From Acidobacteriota bacterium (GTDB taxonomy: Bacteria; Acidobacteriota; Blastocatellia; Pyrinomonadales; Pyrinomonadaceae), in the NCBI GenBank assembly GCA_019239425.1, contig JAFAZX010000083.1, positions 1-64,000 of the forward strand: a stretch of DNA of 64,000 nucleotides. The letters run 5' to 3'. Positions 1-9,049 of the stretch are shown piece after piece (the stretch's first letter is position 1; every line of letters starts with the position of its first letter). A program made the translations under genes and the position numbers. Below the pieces are notes generated by a model. It was not told the DNA's origin. It did not search any database and saw only the letters and a list, made by a program, of their open reading frames with translations.

Positions 1-1128
1 GTAGATTAACTGCTCGAGGATGCGCGCGTCCGAGTGCTGCGCCACGAAGCTCGCACCCAGCAGCTCCAGCCGCTCGGCCGTGATCTCTTTTATGATGGAG
101 GGGTTGTTGAGGAACCACCAGCAGCCGAACGGCATCAGGTTCGAGAACTTCCGCGCCGAGACGCACAGCTCGTGCTGGTTCTCCCGCGAGAGGAAGGTCG
201 CCAGGAACCTCACGTCCGCGTTCTCGGCGCACAGCCGCTCGACCGCCGACACGTCCGAGCGCCCCACCCCGTCGCCGGCCGCGCGCAGGGCGGGGTTGAC
301 GCCGCGCCGCACGCCGACCATCAGCGCGAACGGCAGGCCGTGCGCGCGCGCCGTCGGCAGGACGACCTCGCGTATCAGCCCGTCGCGCGCGTCCGCCGCC
401 GGATAGCTGAAGTCGTCTGGCAGCGAGACGGCCATGTAGAGCGGCCGCATCCTCCCGACCCAGGCGTCGAGGAAGCGGCGCACCTCCGCCGCGGACTTGC
501 CGGACAGACCCGAGTCGACCTCGTACCCTTGCGCGGCGAGCGCGGGCGCCGTCCGCCCCCAGTCGTTGAGCAGCCCGTCCATCCGCAGCGCCGCGCGGAA
601 GCGCGCGTCCACGCGGCCGCCGCCCTCCCAGACGCCCGCCTCCTGCGGGTCGAACGGGTCGTTGGTCATGACCACGTCGCTCACGCCCGCCAGTTCCAGC
701 ACGCGCGCGAGGTGCTCGCCCGGCTCCTGTTCGCGGAAGAACTCTCTGGCCTCGCTCAAGTCCTCGGCCGCCGTGTCCAACCCGAAGGCGTCGAGCACGG
801 TGACGACCCCGCGCGCCGCCTCCGAGACGGGCGTGTTCTCGACGAAGAGCGTCCGCCAGACCAAATCGGCCTGCTCGGACTTACTCATCCGCCAGAACTC
901 CGCGTAGCCGACGCGCGCCGAGCGGAACGTCTCGGCGATGAGGTAGTGATAAGTCAAAAGCTCGTCGATGCCCGACAGGCCAAGCTCGCCGAACTCCGGC
1001 GCGTACAGGTGCGTGTGCATGTCGAAGACCGGCGCGGCCCCGACGACCTCCGACACCTCGCGGCGCAGCTCCTCCCCGTCCCGCAGGCGCGGCCCGCCCC
1101 GATTCTCAGTCACGCTGCTCGTCATCAT
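1..1128 (-). CDS. UxaC-like glucuronate isomerase (partial, C-terminus outside window)
   Basis: This frame stays open from an ATG at 1128 to the left edge, so about 375 N-terminal residues are visible and the C-terminus is missing. Residues 35-41 read FDMHTHL, the metal-binding HxH motif after strand 1 of the amidohydrolase/UxaC fold. The following SGIDELLTYHYLIAE stretch is typical of the UxaC (glucuronate isomerase) superfamily. UxaC enzymes are cytoplasmic and convert D-glucuronate to D-fructuronate, or galacturonate to tagaturonate. A GAGGGGG ribosome site lies just before the start; a second ATG follows immediately at 1125. The gene sits 27 bases downstream of a secreted GH2 glucuronidase-like gene on the same strand, so the two are probably one operon that releases and isomerises glucuronate. 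It is a divergent member, so another amidohydrolase substrate is possible. Confidence 0.75.
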   Translation of the reverse strand, partial: MMTSSVTENRGGPRLRDGEELRREVSEVVGAAPVFDMHTHLYAPEFGELGLSGIDELLTYHYLIAETFRSARVGYAEFWRMSKSEQADLVWRTLFVENTPVSEAARGVVTVLDAFGLDTAAEDLSEAREFFREQEPGEHLARVLELAGVSDVVMTNDPFDPQEAGVWEGGGRVDARFRAALRMDGLLNDWGRTAPALAAQGYEVDSGLSGKSAAEVRRFLDAWVGRMRPLYMAVSLPDDFSYPAADARDGLIREVVLPTARAHGLPFALMVGVRRGVNPALRAAGDGVGRSDVSAVERLCAENADVRFLATFLSRENQHELCVSARKFSNLMPFGCWWFLNNPSIIKEITAERLELLGASFVAQHSDARILEQLIY

Positions 1129-1155
1129 TTAAACCCCCTCGACAATCATAACCTC

Positions 1156-2961
1156 TCACTTCCCTTCCTTCGACAGCTCGCGGTAGAAGCTCTGCAAGAC
1201 GTAGAAGGCCTGCTTGCGCTCGCCGCGGTTCGAGATGAGGCCCTTGCGGTTATAGAAATCCTGTATGCGCGGCAGAGGCCTGCGCGGCGAGCGGAAGTCC
1301 GTGAGTATCCACGGCGACATCCCGCGCAGGGAAGGTATCCGCCGCAGCATCTTGATCTGGTGCTCGTAGATGTCCCGCTGGTACTCCTCCGTCCAGCGCT
1401 CCGACTTGTCGCCGTGTCGGCCCGCCAGGGCGTCTCCGCCGAACTCGCTGATGACGAGCGGCTTCTCTAAGGTCACCTTCCAACTCAGGCGGTCGGCCTT
1501 CTCCGGCGGGCCGTCGTACCAGCCGACGTACTCGTTGCAGCCGAGCACATCCAGGACTTCCCCAAGCGGGTCGTCCACAACCTGCGTCGTCGGGTCTGCG
1601 TAGTGCCTCTCGTTGGCGGCCGTCAGGAGCCGCGTCGGGTCGAGCGCGCGCGCGTGCTCGACGAGGCCGCGCAGGAAACGGTTGCGCGGCTCGCTCACGG
1701 GCGTCTCGTTCGCCACCGACCAGAGGACGACCGAGGCGCGGTTGCGGTCGCGCGCGATCATCTCGCCGAGCTGGTTCTTCGCGTTGGCGAACGTCTCGGG
1801 GTTGTCCCAGAGGATCGTCCAGTAGACGGGCACCTCCGACCAGACCATCAACCCCAGCTCGTCGGCCACGCGCGTCATCTGCTCGTTGTGTGGGTAGTGC
1901 GCGAGGCGCACGAAGTTGCAGCCCAGCTCCTTCGCCCAGCCCAGGAGCATCCGCGCGTCCGCGTCGTTGAAGGCGCGCCCGCCGCGCAGGGGCGACTCTT
2001 CGTGGATGGAGATGCCGCGCAGGAAGACGGGCCGGCCGTTCAGGAGGATGTCCTGCCCCTTCGTCTCGATGCTGCGGAAGCCGATCCGCTCCTCGACCGC
2101 GTCCGCGCCCGCCGAGACACGGACGCGGTAGAGCTTCGGACTCTCCGGCGACCAGAGGTCTAGCCTTGTTTTAAAGCTGACCTGCGCGAGCCCTTCGGCG
2201 TCGGTCTTGAACGTCTCTTTGATTTTCGCTTCGGGTATCTCGACGGTGACCGCCTGATTCGCGGCGGCCGGGCCGTCGAGTTTGACCCAGCCGCCGACCT
2301 CTTCGCGCGAACCCTTCTTCAGTTGGACGAAGTAGTCGCGGACGAAAGTGTCGGGCACCTCGACGAGCGAGACCGAGCGCGTCAGGCCGCCGTAGTTCCA
2401 CCAGTCGGTGTTGAGCGTCGGCACGGCGTCCCGGCGTCTCTTGTTGTCCACCTTGACGACGAGGAAGTTGCCGCGCTCGCGGGCGCGGCCCGTCACCTCG
2501 AAGTCGAAGGGCGTGAAGCCGCCCTCGTGGCGGCCGAGCTTCTCGCCGTTCAGGTAGACGATTGTTTCGTAGTTGGCCCCGCCGAAGTGGACGAAGAGGC
2601 GCGCGCCCGGCCTCTTCGGATAGTCGAAAGACTTCTCGTACCAGACCGTCCCCTCGTAGAAGAGCAGGCGCTCGTCCTGCGAGTTCCAGTCGCCGGGGAC
2701 GTACATCTGCGGCGAGTCGTCGAAGTCGTACTCGACGAGGTCGGCCGGCGTCTTCGGCTTCGCGTTCTTGAAATAACCGTTCGGACTCTCCTGGTAGCGG
2801 TAGTCGTAGAAGCCGTTCTCGTAAGGGTCTATGATCGTCTGCCAGCGCCCGTCGAGGCTCAGGCCCTGACGCCCGCCCGCGTTCGCAATCAGGGGCGTCT
2901 GCGCCCGCGCCGAGGCGCAGGCGAGTAAGAGGACGCAGAACACGCCGACTTTCATCTTCAA
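1156..2961 (-). CDS. GH2 glycoside hydrolase, beta-glucuronidase-like, secreted
   Basis: This 601-residue protein has a signal peptide (MKMKVGVFCVLLLACASARA). It then shows the GH2 order: a sugar-binding jelly roll (about 35-200), an Ig-like domain (200-300) and a TIM barrel (300-595). The acid/base pair is N418-E419 in SVANETP, and the likely nucleophile is E506 in VISEFGG. The length and the ISEFGGDA context resemble beta-glucuronidases more than the longer beta-galactosidases. The enzyme should remove terminal uronic acids (or galactose) from glycans in the periplasm or outside the cell. The UxaC-like isomerase directly downstream supports glucuronate as the product. A family A inverted repeat lies just upstream of its start. 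Substrate is inferred from family and context. Confidence 0.82.
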   Translation of the reverse strand: MKMKVGVFCVLLLACASARAQTPLIANAGGRQGLSLDGRWQTIIDPYENGFYDYRYQESPNGYFKNAKPKTPADLVEYDFDDSPQMYVPGDWNSQDERLLFYEGTVWYEKSFDYPKRPGARLFVHFGGANYETIVYLNGEKLGRHEGGFTPFDFEVTGRARERGNFLVVKVDNKRRRDAVPTLNTDWWNYGGLTRSVSLVEVPDTFVRDYFVQLKKGSREEVGGWVKLDGPAAANQAVTVEIPEAKIKETFKTDAEGLAQVSFKTRLDLWSPESPKLYRVRVSAGADAVEERIGFRSIETKGQDILLNGRPVFLRGISIHEESPLRGGRAFNDADARMLLGWAKELGCNFVRLAHYPHNEQMTRVADELGLMVWSEVPVYWTILWDNPETFANAKNQLGEMIARDRNRASVVLWSVANETPVSEPRNRFLRGLVEHARALDPTRLLTAANERHYADPTTQVVDDPLGEVLDVLGCNEYVGWYDGPPEKADRLSWKVTLEKPLVISEFGGDALAGRHGDKSERWTEEYQRDIYEHQIKMLRRIPSLRGMSPWILTDFRSPRRPLPRIQDFYNRKGLISNRGERKQAFYVLQSFYRELSKEGK

Positions 2962-2983
2962 GGTTCAAAACCTCCGGCAGCTA

Positions 2984-3068
2984 TTAACCACAGAGACACA
3001 GAGGCACAGCCCGGAGCGGACTAAAGATGAAGCTGTGTCTTAGCTGTGCCTCTGTGCCTCTGTGGTAA
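2984..3068. repeat. Intergenic inverted repeat, family A copy 1
   Basis: The left arm TTAACCACAGAGACACAGAG pairs with a right arm ending CCTCTGTGCCTCTGTGGTAA, separated by about 30 unrelated bases. It lies between the divergent GH2 gene and the sugar dehydrogenase-like gene. Six similar copies occur in this window. Confidence 0.9.
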
Positions 3069-3133
3069 AAATCCCTTCCGGTATGTTAAATCATCCGACG
3101 GTTTTCTTATCACCTCTTCGGGAGGCCCGCATC

Positions 3134-4348
3134 ATGCCAAGCTCCCGCCGCGCCGCGCTCGCCTGCGCCGCGCTCCTGCTCTCCACGGCCGCCTACGCGC
3201 AGGCGCAGCGACGCCGGGTTGAAGCCGAAACCCAGTTGAAGCCGCAGCGCGTCGCGCTCGCGGACGGCAGGAGTTTCAATCTTAATCTTCCGGAAGGCTT
3301 CCGGCTCGCGGTCGCGGCCGAGGGCCTGAAGCGCGTGCGCTTCATGTCGCTCGCGCCGGACGGCCGGGTCTTCGTCACGGACATGCACGACCTGACCGAC
3401 AACCGCAAGGGCGTCGTCTACGTCCTCGACCAGTTCGACCCCGCGCGCCGAAAATTTTTGAAGGTCACGCCCTACATGTCGAAGCTGCGCAACCCGAACA
3501 GCGTCGCCTTCTATACGGACGAGCGTGGGCGCGACTGGTTCTACCTCGCCCTGACCGACAGCCTCGTGCGCTACCGCTACGTGCGCGGCGCCGACGCCCC
3601 TTCGGGAGAGCCCGAGGTGCTCGCGACCTTCCCTGACTACGGCCTCGACTACAAGTACGGCGGCTGGCACCTGACGCGCACGCTCGCCTTCGGCGGCGGC
3701 AAGCTCTACGTCTCGGTCGGCAGCAGTTGCAACGCCTGCCTTGAGAAAGAGGACGTGCGCGCGACCGTCATCGAGATGAACCCGGACGGGACGGGCCGTC
3801 GCTTCTACGCGCGCGGCCTGCGCAACGCGGTCGGCCTACGCTGGGTCGGAGACCAACTCTACGCGACCGACATGGCCGCCGACCACTTGGGCAAGGACAA
3901 ACCCGCCGACACGATGTACGCGCTGCAAGCGGGCACGAACTACGGCTGGCCCTTCTGCTACCAGTCCGGCCCGCGCGTCTTCGCAGACCCCGAGTTCAAT
4001 CCGCGCGGGCGCAAGTTCCGCTGCCGCGGCGTGCCCGCGGCGCTCGCCGCCTTCGACGCGCACAGCGCGCCGCTCGGCCTGGAGCACTTCGGCGCAGACT
4101 GGCCCTCGGAGTTGAGCAACTCCTTCCTCGTCGCGCTCCACGGCTCGACGAACAAGAGCATCGGCCGCGGCTACCGCGTCGTCCGCGTGCCCGAGGCGGG
4201 CGGCGCCCCCGCCGACTTCATCAACGGCTTCCTCCAGGCGGGCAAAGTCTACGGCCGCCCCGCCGACATCTTCCGCTACGGCCCCGGCTTCGGCTTCCTC
4301 TTAACCGACGACCGCGCGGGCGTCATCTATTACGTCTATAAAAGGTAG
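3134..4348 (+). CDS. PQQ-type sugar/sorbosone dehydrogenase-like beta-propeller, secreted
   Basis: About 404 residues. The chosen ATG at 3134 follows a GGGAGG ribosome site at 3120-3125 and begins a signal peptide (MPSSRRAALACAALLLSTAAYA). An upstream GTG at 3062 lies inside the family A repeat and is less likely. The mature protein has the six-bladed propeller style of soluble glucose/L-sorbosone dehydrogenases: an early SLAPDGRVFVTD blade, RNAVGLRW in the middle, then TNYGWPFCY and late blades. Such proteins oxidise sugars in the periplasm using PQQ, but many members lack proven activity. Two cysteines in SCNACLE and a pair in the FRCRG region may form disulfides. No PQQ biosynthesis genes are seen here. 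It is transcribed alone and followed by a family C repeat. Confidence 0.72.
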   Translation: MPSSRRAALACAALLLSTAAYAQAQRRRVEAETQLKPQRVALADGRSFNLNLPEGFRLAVAAEGLKRVRFMSLAPDGRVFVTDMHDLTDNRKGVVYVLDQFDPARRKFLKVTPYMSKLRNPNSVAFYTDERGRDWFYLALTDSLVRYRYVRGADAPSGEPEVLATFPDYGLDYKYGGWHLTRTLAFGGGKLYVSVGSSCNACLEKEDVRATVIEMNPDGTGRRFYARGLRNAVGLRWVGDQLYATDMAADHLGKDKPADTMYALQAGTNYGWPFCYQSGPRVFADPEFNPRGRKFRCRGVPAALAAFDAHSAPLGLEHFGADWPSELSNSFLVALHGSTNKSIGRGYRVVRVPEAGGAPADFINGFLQAGKVYGRPADIFRYGPGFGFLLTDDRAGVIYYVYKR

Positions 4349-4355
4349 AGACCCA

Positions 4356-4504
4356 TTCAAGCTGGGAGCGCGGGCATCCCTGCCCGCAAGCGTGCTTCAG
4401 CACGCTGACCGTCTTCCATTTTATCTCTACGTTGAGTTATCAAGTCTCCCTGCCTTCGCGCTCTCGCGCCATGCGGGCAGAGATGCCCGCGCTCCCAGCT
4501 TGAA
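4356..4504. repeat. Intergenic inverted repeat, family C, nearly perfect 34-bp arms
   Basis: Arms at 4356-4389 and 4471-4504 pair almost perfectly (TTCAAGCTGGGAGCGCGGGC with its complement). The left side carries a further small hairpin, AGCGTGC-TTCA-GCACGCT. The repeat separates the convergent dehydrogenase and GNAT genes and could fold in RNA from either strand. Fragments related to its core appear at 61463 and 63162. Confidence 0.9.
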
Positions 4505-4526
4505 AGGCGCATCCTTGTCAATGGCG

Positions 4527-5360
4527 CTATAACTGTCTGCCGACTTCGCGCCACTTGATGCGTGTGTAGGCGATGCGGAAGCCGTGGCGCTCGGCGTTGC
4601 GCTGGGAGCCGGAGCCGGGCTGCGTGCACATCATGGCGAGGTCGCAGCCGTGTCCGGCGGCGTAGGCGAGCCGCGCGTCGAGCAGCGCGAGTTGCGCGCC
4701 GCGCCTGCGCGCCTCCGGGACGGTGCTCGCGCCGGCCAGCAGCGCGACGCCCTCACAGATGCTCAGAGCGCCCGCGGCGACCGGCTCTCCTTCCAGCTCG
4801 GCTAAGAAAGAGAGGGCGTCGGCCCGCGCCGCGCTCACGCGCGAGAGCCCGAGCACGAAGTCAGCCAAACCCTCGAACTCGCCCCAGCCGCGCGCCGCCG
4901 TCTGCGCCCAAAGCTCCGACTCTTCGGGGCCGACCAGACGCACGCTCACGTTTGAGTCGCGGCGCAGTTCCGCGCCTTCGTCCAAGGGGCGGAACATGAC
5001 GCTCGTGAACTCGAAGGGCTCGTAGCCGCGCGCGTTGAGAAGGTTGAAAGTCGCGGGGTCTGCGAGCGGGCTGACCTCGTGGTGGGTGGGCGCGCCGCGC
5101 TCTCTGAAGAACTGTTCGATGCGTTCGAAGTCTGCGCCCGCGGGCGTCTCGAAGAGGCCGAGGCCGAAGGTCTGCGTGGCCGGCGACTCGGGGCCGTCGA
5201 ACATGGCGTAAGTCCCCGCGACCTCCGTCCAGCCGGCGCCGACCGACGGCTCGACCGCCGCGCGCGCCTCCACGAACGAGACGTTGCTCCGACCTTCGGC
5301 GCGCTCCAGCCGCCGCGCAAGGTTCAGGTCGGAGAAGATGAAGGGCGCCGGGTCGCTCAT
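4527..5360 (-). CDS. GNAT-family N-acetyltransferase
   Basis: 277 residues. The C-terminal half (about 130-270) has the GNAT signature: AGASTVPEARRRGAQLALL matches the acetyl-CoA pyrophosphate-binding R/Q-x-x-G-x-A motif at the start of the central helix, followed by MCTQPGSGSQRNAERHGF, typical of motif B. The N-terminal half is a degenerate GNAT-like domain, so the protein may be a tandem GNAT. The acceptor is unknown. The gene starts three bases after the stop of the hybrid histidine kinase gene, so the two are almost certainly co-transcribed and perhaps functionally linked. Confidence 0.75.
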   Translation of the reverse strand: MSDPAPFIFSDLNLARRLERAEGRSNVSFVEARAAVEPSVGAGWTEVAGTYAMFDGPESPATQTFGLGLFETPAGADFERIEQFFRERGAPTHHEVSPLADPATFNLLNARGYEPFEFTSVMFRPLDEGAELRRDSNVSVRLVGPEESELWAQTAARGWGEFEGLADFVLGLSRVSAARADALSFLAELEGEPVAAGALSICEGVALLAGASTVPEARRRGAQLALLDARLAYAAGHGCDLAMMCTQPGSGSQRNAERHGFRIAYTRIKWREVGRQL

Positions 5361-5363
5361 GTC

Positions 5364-7379
5364 TCAGGGGTTGACGAGGCTCGCGACGACGGCCGCGAGG
5401 TCGGCGGGCTCGACCGGCTTGGCGACGTGGAGCTGGAAGCCGGAGGCGAGCGCGCGCTCGCGGTCGGCGGGGACGGCGTAGGCCGTGAGCGCGGCCGCGG
5501 GCGTGCGCCCGCCCTGCTCGGCGGGGAGCGCGCGCACACGACGGATCAGGTCATAGCCGTCGCCGTCCGGCATGCCTATGTCGGAGAGGAGAACGTCCGG
5601 CCGCCACCGCCGAAGCTTCTCGAGAGCTTCGTCCGCCGACGCGGCCGTCGACACTTGCGCGCCGCGCCGCGTGAGGACTTCCGACAGAAGCTGGCGCGCG
5701 TCCGGCTCGTCATCCACGACCAAGACCTTTAAGCCTTCGAGCGTCGGCGCCTCCGTCCTCGCTTCGAAGGCTTCGGCGCGCGCGCCCTCTTCGACGGGGG
5801 CCGCGGGGTCTTCCGGGCCGCGCACGGCGCGCAGGGGCAGTCTCAAGATGAAGGTCGAGCCTTTACCATGCCCTTCGCTCTCGGCCCGCACGGTGCCGCC
5901 GTGCAGCTCGACCAGGTGGCGGACGATGGCGAGTCCCAATCCCAGCCCGCCGTGGCGGCGCGTCGTGCCCATCTCGCCCTGGCGGAAGCGCTCGAAGACG
6001 TGCGGCAGAAAGTCGGGCTCGATGCCCTGCCCCGTGTCCGTGACGGCGACCTCCACCTGCGAGCCCGCGCGGCGGACGCGCGCCTCGACCCGCCCGCCCG
6101 TGGGCGTGAACTTGACCGCGTTCGAGAGAAGGTTCCACACGACCTGTTGGAGCCGCGCCGGGTCGCCGCCGACCGTCGGCACGTCCGCGTCGGCCGCGAC
6201 GTCGAGCGTGACGCCCTTCGCCGCGGCGGCGGGGCGCACGACCGCGGCGGCCGACTCGACGACCGAGGCCAGACGGACGGGCACGACCTCTATGCGGAGC
6301 TTGCCCGTGATGACGCGCGACACGTCGAGCAGGTCGTCCACGAGCTGCGCCTGCGTGCGCGCGTTGCGGTAGATGGCGGCGAAGGCGTCGGCCACGCGGC
6401 CTTCGGCGACCTGCCCGTCGGCGAGCAGCTTGGCCCAGCCGAGGATGGCCGTCAGGGGCGTCCGCAGCTCGTGCGAGAGCATCGCGAGGAACTCGTCTTT
6501 CAGGCGGTTCGCGGCCTCCGCTTCGGCGCGCGCGGCCTGCTCGCGCGCGAGTTCGAGCCGCGCCTCCTCGGCGCGCTTGCGCTCGGTGATGTCGCGCGAG
6601 ATGCCGGCGAGCCCGGTGACCCGGCCGCCTTCGTCGACGATGGGCACCTTCGTCGTCGAGAGCCAGGTCGTCGAGCCGTCGGTGTAGGTCTCGCACTCCT
6701 CCTTGTCGATGAGCGGCTCGCCCGTGCGCATGACGCGCTGCTCGTCTTCGTAGGCGGCGCGCGCGTGCTCCTCGACGAAGAAGTCGAAGTCGGTCTTCCC
6801 CACCACGTCCTCGGGCGCGTTGCCGCCGCGGTAGGGCGCGTGCCGGTTGACGCGCGTGAAGCGGCTCTCGGTGTCCTTGAAGTAGATGGCGTCGGGGATG
6901 TTGTCCATCAGCGCGCGCAGCAGGGTGCTCTCGCGCCGCAGCGCCTCCTGCGACGCCTTGCGCTCGGTGAAGTCGCGCATGACGACGACCGCGCCCAGCT
7001 TCTCACCATTGGGGCCGTAGATGGCGCCGCCGCTCGCGAGCACCGCGCGCGGCGCGCCGCCCTTGGGCGCGACGACCATCTCCACGTCGCGCACGCGCTC
7101 GCCCTGCAGGGCGCGGTAGAGCGGTATCTCCTCCGTGCGCATGCGCGTCCGGCCGTCGGGCAGGTAGAGGTCGTAGTAATCGGCCCAGTTGTCGGCCGCG
7201 ATGGGGCGCTCGGCGAGGCCGTGGAGGTCGCGCGCGGCGTGGTTGAAGACGGTCAGCACCCCGTTCGCGTCGCAGGCGACGATGGCGTCCTCGACGTGTT
7301 CGAGGAGCGCGTCGATGAAGCCCTGCTGCCGCTCGGGCGGCACGGCCGCGGCCGGGTTGGTGGGAGAGTCTGGTCGCAT
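5364..7379 (-). CDS. PAS-PAS hybrid sensor histidine kinase with C-terminal receiver
   Basis: 671 residues without membrane segments, so probably a cytoplasmic sensor. Two PAS domains (about 20-140 and 150-270) end in the PAC-like RDFTERK and RDITERK sequences. A short coiled coil leads to the HisKA domain with phospho-acceptor H303 in SHELRTP. The HATPase domain follows, with N box NLLSNAVKFTP, DTGQGIE and GGLGLGLAI. The receiver domain at 550-670 carries acidic DDE, phospho-acceptor D600 in LLSDIGMPDGDG and the conserved Lys in AKPVEP. Such kinases start a phosphorelay; no histidine phosphotransferase or output regulator is adjacent. The GNAT gene follows by three bases. Confidence 0.93.
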   Translation of the reverse strand: MRPDSPTNPAAAVPPERQQGFIDALLEHVEDAIVACDANGVLTVFNHAARDLHGLAERPIAADNWADYYDLYLPDGRTRMRTEEIPLYRALQGERVRDVEMVVAPKGGAPRAVLASGGAIYGPNGEKLGAVVVMRDFTERKASQEALRRESTLLRALMDNIPDAIYFKDTESRFTRVNRHAPYRGGNAPEDVVGKTDFDFFVEEHARAAYEDEQRVMRTGEPLIDKEECETYTDGSTTWLSTTKVPIVDEGGRVTGLAGISRDITERKRAEEARLELAREQAARAEAEAANRLKDEFLAMLSHELRTPLTAILGWAKLLADGQVAEGRVADAFAAIYRNARTQAQLVDDLLDVSRVITGKLRIEVVPVRLASVVESAAAVVRPAAAAKGVTLDVAADADVPTVGGDPARLQQVVWNLLSNAVKFTPTGGRVEARVRRAGSQVEVAVTDTGQGIEPDFLPHVFERFRQGEMGTTRRHGGLGLGLAIVRHLVELHGGTVRAESEGHGKGSTFILRLPLRAVRGPEDPAAPVEEGARAEAFEARTEAPTLEGLKVLVVDDEPDARQLLSEVLTRRGAQVSTAASADEALEKLRRWRPDVLLSDIGMPDGDGYDLIRRVRALPAEQGGRTPAAALTAYAVPADRERALASGFQLHVAKPVEPADLAAVVASLVNP

Positions 7380-7388
7380 TCTGTTCCG

Positions 7389-7409
7389 GCGGGCCGTGAG
7401 GCGGCCCGC
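7389..7409. promoter_or_regulatory. GC-rich hairpin in the leader of the histidine kinase gene
   Basis: GCGGGCCG and CGGCCCGC form a perfect 8-bp stem with a 5-base loop, ending nine bases before the kinase ATG (minus strand). It lacks a T-tract on either side, so it is more likely a translation-affecting leader hairpin than a terminator. Confidence 0.5.
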
Positions 7410-7447
7410 TTCCCCTTGTCTTACTTCCTAATCTAAAACTTTCTCGA

Positions 7448-7744
7448 CTAGCCGCCGGCGATGGCGCCGACGACGAGGAAAGGCTCTTGTCCGTTCGCGA
7501 CCTCGTCCGGCAGCGGGGCGTCCGCCGGCTCGTGCGAGAGGTCCTGGCCGCACGCGAAGAAGCGTACGAAGGGGCGGCGCGCCCGCGTCGAGTGGTCGCG
7601 GATGGTGCCGCAGAGCGCCGGGTAGAGCGCTTCGAGCGCGTCGAGCACGGAGCGTTGAGTGACGACGCCTTCAACGCTCAGCTCAACTTCGCCCTCGACG
7701 CGCGCGAGCGTTCGCAAAGGCAGCGGGAGCAGGACGCGGATCAC
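7448..7744 (-). CDS. ThiS/MoaD-family ubiquitin-like sulfur carrier
   Basis: 98 residues from a GTG at 7744 that overlaps the stop of the upstream BNR-protein gene as GTGA, a classic translational-coupling overlap. The sequence has the beta-grasp pattern: an opening strand VIRVLLPLPL, the TQRSVLDALEALYPAL helix, and the diagnostic C-terminal Gly-Gly (VVGAIAGG), the site that is adenylated and thiocarboxylated in MoaD and ThiS. No MoeB/ThiF-type E1, MoaE or ThiG is nearby, so the sulfur acceptor is unknown. ThiS/MoaD-like genes beside BNR-repeat genes occur in other genomes as far as I recall, so this may be a conserved module rather than molybdopterin synthesis. Confidence 0.78.
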   Translation of the reverse strand: MIRVLLPLPLRTLARVEGEVELSVEGVVTQRSVLDALEALYPALCGTIRDHSTRARRPFVRFFACGQDLSHEPADAPLPDEVANGQEPFLVVGAIAGG

Positions 7745-8928
7745 GGCAGTGCCTGCGCCTCCACGGAGAGCACCGCCGGCAGGTCGCGGACGATGGGACT
7801 CCAGTTGTCGCCGCCGTCGCGCGAGGCGTAGACCTGCCCGCCCGTCGTCCCGAAGTAGACGCCGCAAGGGTCTTGCGTGTCAACGCTCATCGCGTCGCGC
7901 AGGACGTTGACGTAGCAGTTCTCCTGCGGCAGCCCCGTAGTCAAAGCCTCCCACTCGCCTCCGCCGGTGCGGCTGCGGTAGACGCAAAGCTTCCCGTCGA
8001 GCGGGTAGTGCTCGCCGTCGCTCTTGATGGGGACGACGTAGATGGTCTCCGGCTCGTGCGCGTGCACGTCGATGACGAAGCCGAAGTCGGTGGGGAGGTC
8101 GCCGCTCACCTCGCGCCAGTTGTCGCCCGCGTCGTCGCTGCGCATCACGTCCCAGTGCTTCTGCATGAAGAGCACCTCGGGGCGCGAGGGGTGCATGGCG
8201 ACGTGGTGGACGCAGTGGCCGACCTCGGCCGTCGGGTCGGGGATGTACTGCGAGTGCAGCCCCCTGTTGATCGGCTTCCAGGTCTTGCCGCCGTCGTCGG
8301 TGCGGAAGGCGCCCGCGGCCGAGATGGCGATGTAGATGCGCTCGGCGTTCTGCGGGTCGAGGATGATCGTGTGCAGGCACAGCCCGCCCGCGCCCGGCTG
8401 CCACTGCGCGCCCGTGCCGTGGCCGCGCAAGGATGCGAGCTCGTGCCACGTGCGCCCGCCGTCCGTCGTGCGGAAGAGCGCCGCGTCCTCGACGCCCGCG
8501 TAGACCGTGTCGGGGTCTTCGTGTGAAGGCTCGAGGTGCCAGACGCGCTTGAACTCCCAGGGCACAGGCTTCCCGTCGTAGAACTGGTGCGTCGTGAGCG
8601 GCGCGCCGGTCTCCGCGGAAGTGTCGTAGACGAACTTGTTGCTCTCGCCCTTCGGCATGCCTTCGGGCGTCCGTGTCGGCTCGCCCTCGGGCGTGCCGGG
8701 TTGGAACCAGGTCTTGCCTCCGTCGTCCGAGCGCTGGATGATCTGGCCGAACCAGGCGCTCGTCTGCGAGGCGTAGATGCGTTCGGGGGCGGCCGGCGAC
8801 CCCTTCATGTGATAGACCTCCCAGCCCGCGAAGTGCGGCCCGCTCACCTCCCAATTCTCGCGCGCCGCATCCGAAGTCAGGACAAACGCGCCCTTGCGCG
8901 TGCCCACGAGTACCCGCACTCTTCCCAC
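7741..8928 (-). CDS. BNR/Asp-box beta-propeller protein (sialidase-like fold)
   Basis: 395 residues from a GTG at 8928, with an AGGAAGG ribosome site nine bases upstream. At least five Asp-box motifs (SxDxGxxW type) are visible: RSDDGGKTW, RTTDGGRTW, RTDDGGKTW, RSDDAGDNW and ASRDGGDNW. These give a six- or seven-bladed propeller of the WD40/YVTN/BNR-like class. There is no signal peptide, so it is probably cytoplasmic. I did not find the arginine triad or Tyr/Glu pair of true sialidases, so sialidase activity should not be assumed. Its stop overlaps the start of the ThiS-like gene, which implies a joint function. Confidence 0.8.
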   Translation of the reverse strand: MGRVRVLVGTRKGAFVLTSDAARENWEVSGPHFAGWEVYHMKGSPAAPERIYASQTSAWFGQIIQRSDDGGKTWFQPGTPEGEPTRTPEGMPKGESNKFVYDTSAETGAPLTTHQFYDGKPVPWEFKRVWHLEPSHEDPDTVYAGVEDAALFRTTDGGRTWHELASLRGHGTGAQWQPGAGGLCLHTIILDPQNAERIYIAISAAGAFRTDDGGKTWKPINRGLHSQYIPDPTAEVGHCVHHVAMHPSRPEVLFMQKHWDVMRSDDAGDNWREVSGDLPTDFGFVIDVHAHEPETIYVVPIKSDGEHYPLDGKLCVYRSRTGGGEWEALTTGLPQENCYVNVLRDAMSVDTQDPCGVYFGTTGGQVYASRDGGDNWSPIVRDLPAVLSVEAQALP

Positions 8929-9049
8929 TCTTCAGTACCTTCCTATTCTTCGGGAGCGTCTTGGATGGCGCCCGCCTCCTCTCGCCGACGGCGTCGGGGC
9001 GGGCGGACGAGGAAAGATACTTTCCCCGCGAGGCTTTTGTAAAGAGGGG

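Noticed and set aside
34..1470. A 478-codon plus-strand frame across the left edge
   Set aside because: It runs opposite the UxaC-like and GH2 genes, which carry real family motifs on the minus strand.
7741..8928. BNR protein as a true sialidase
   Set aside because: Asp-boxes present but no Arg triad or catalytic Tyr/Glu, and no signal peptide.
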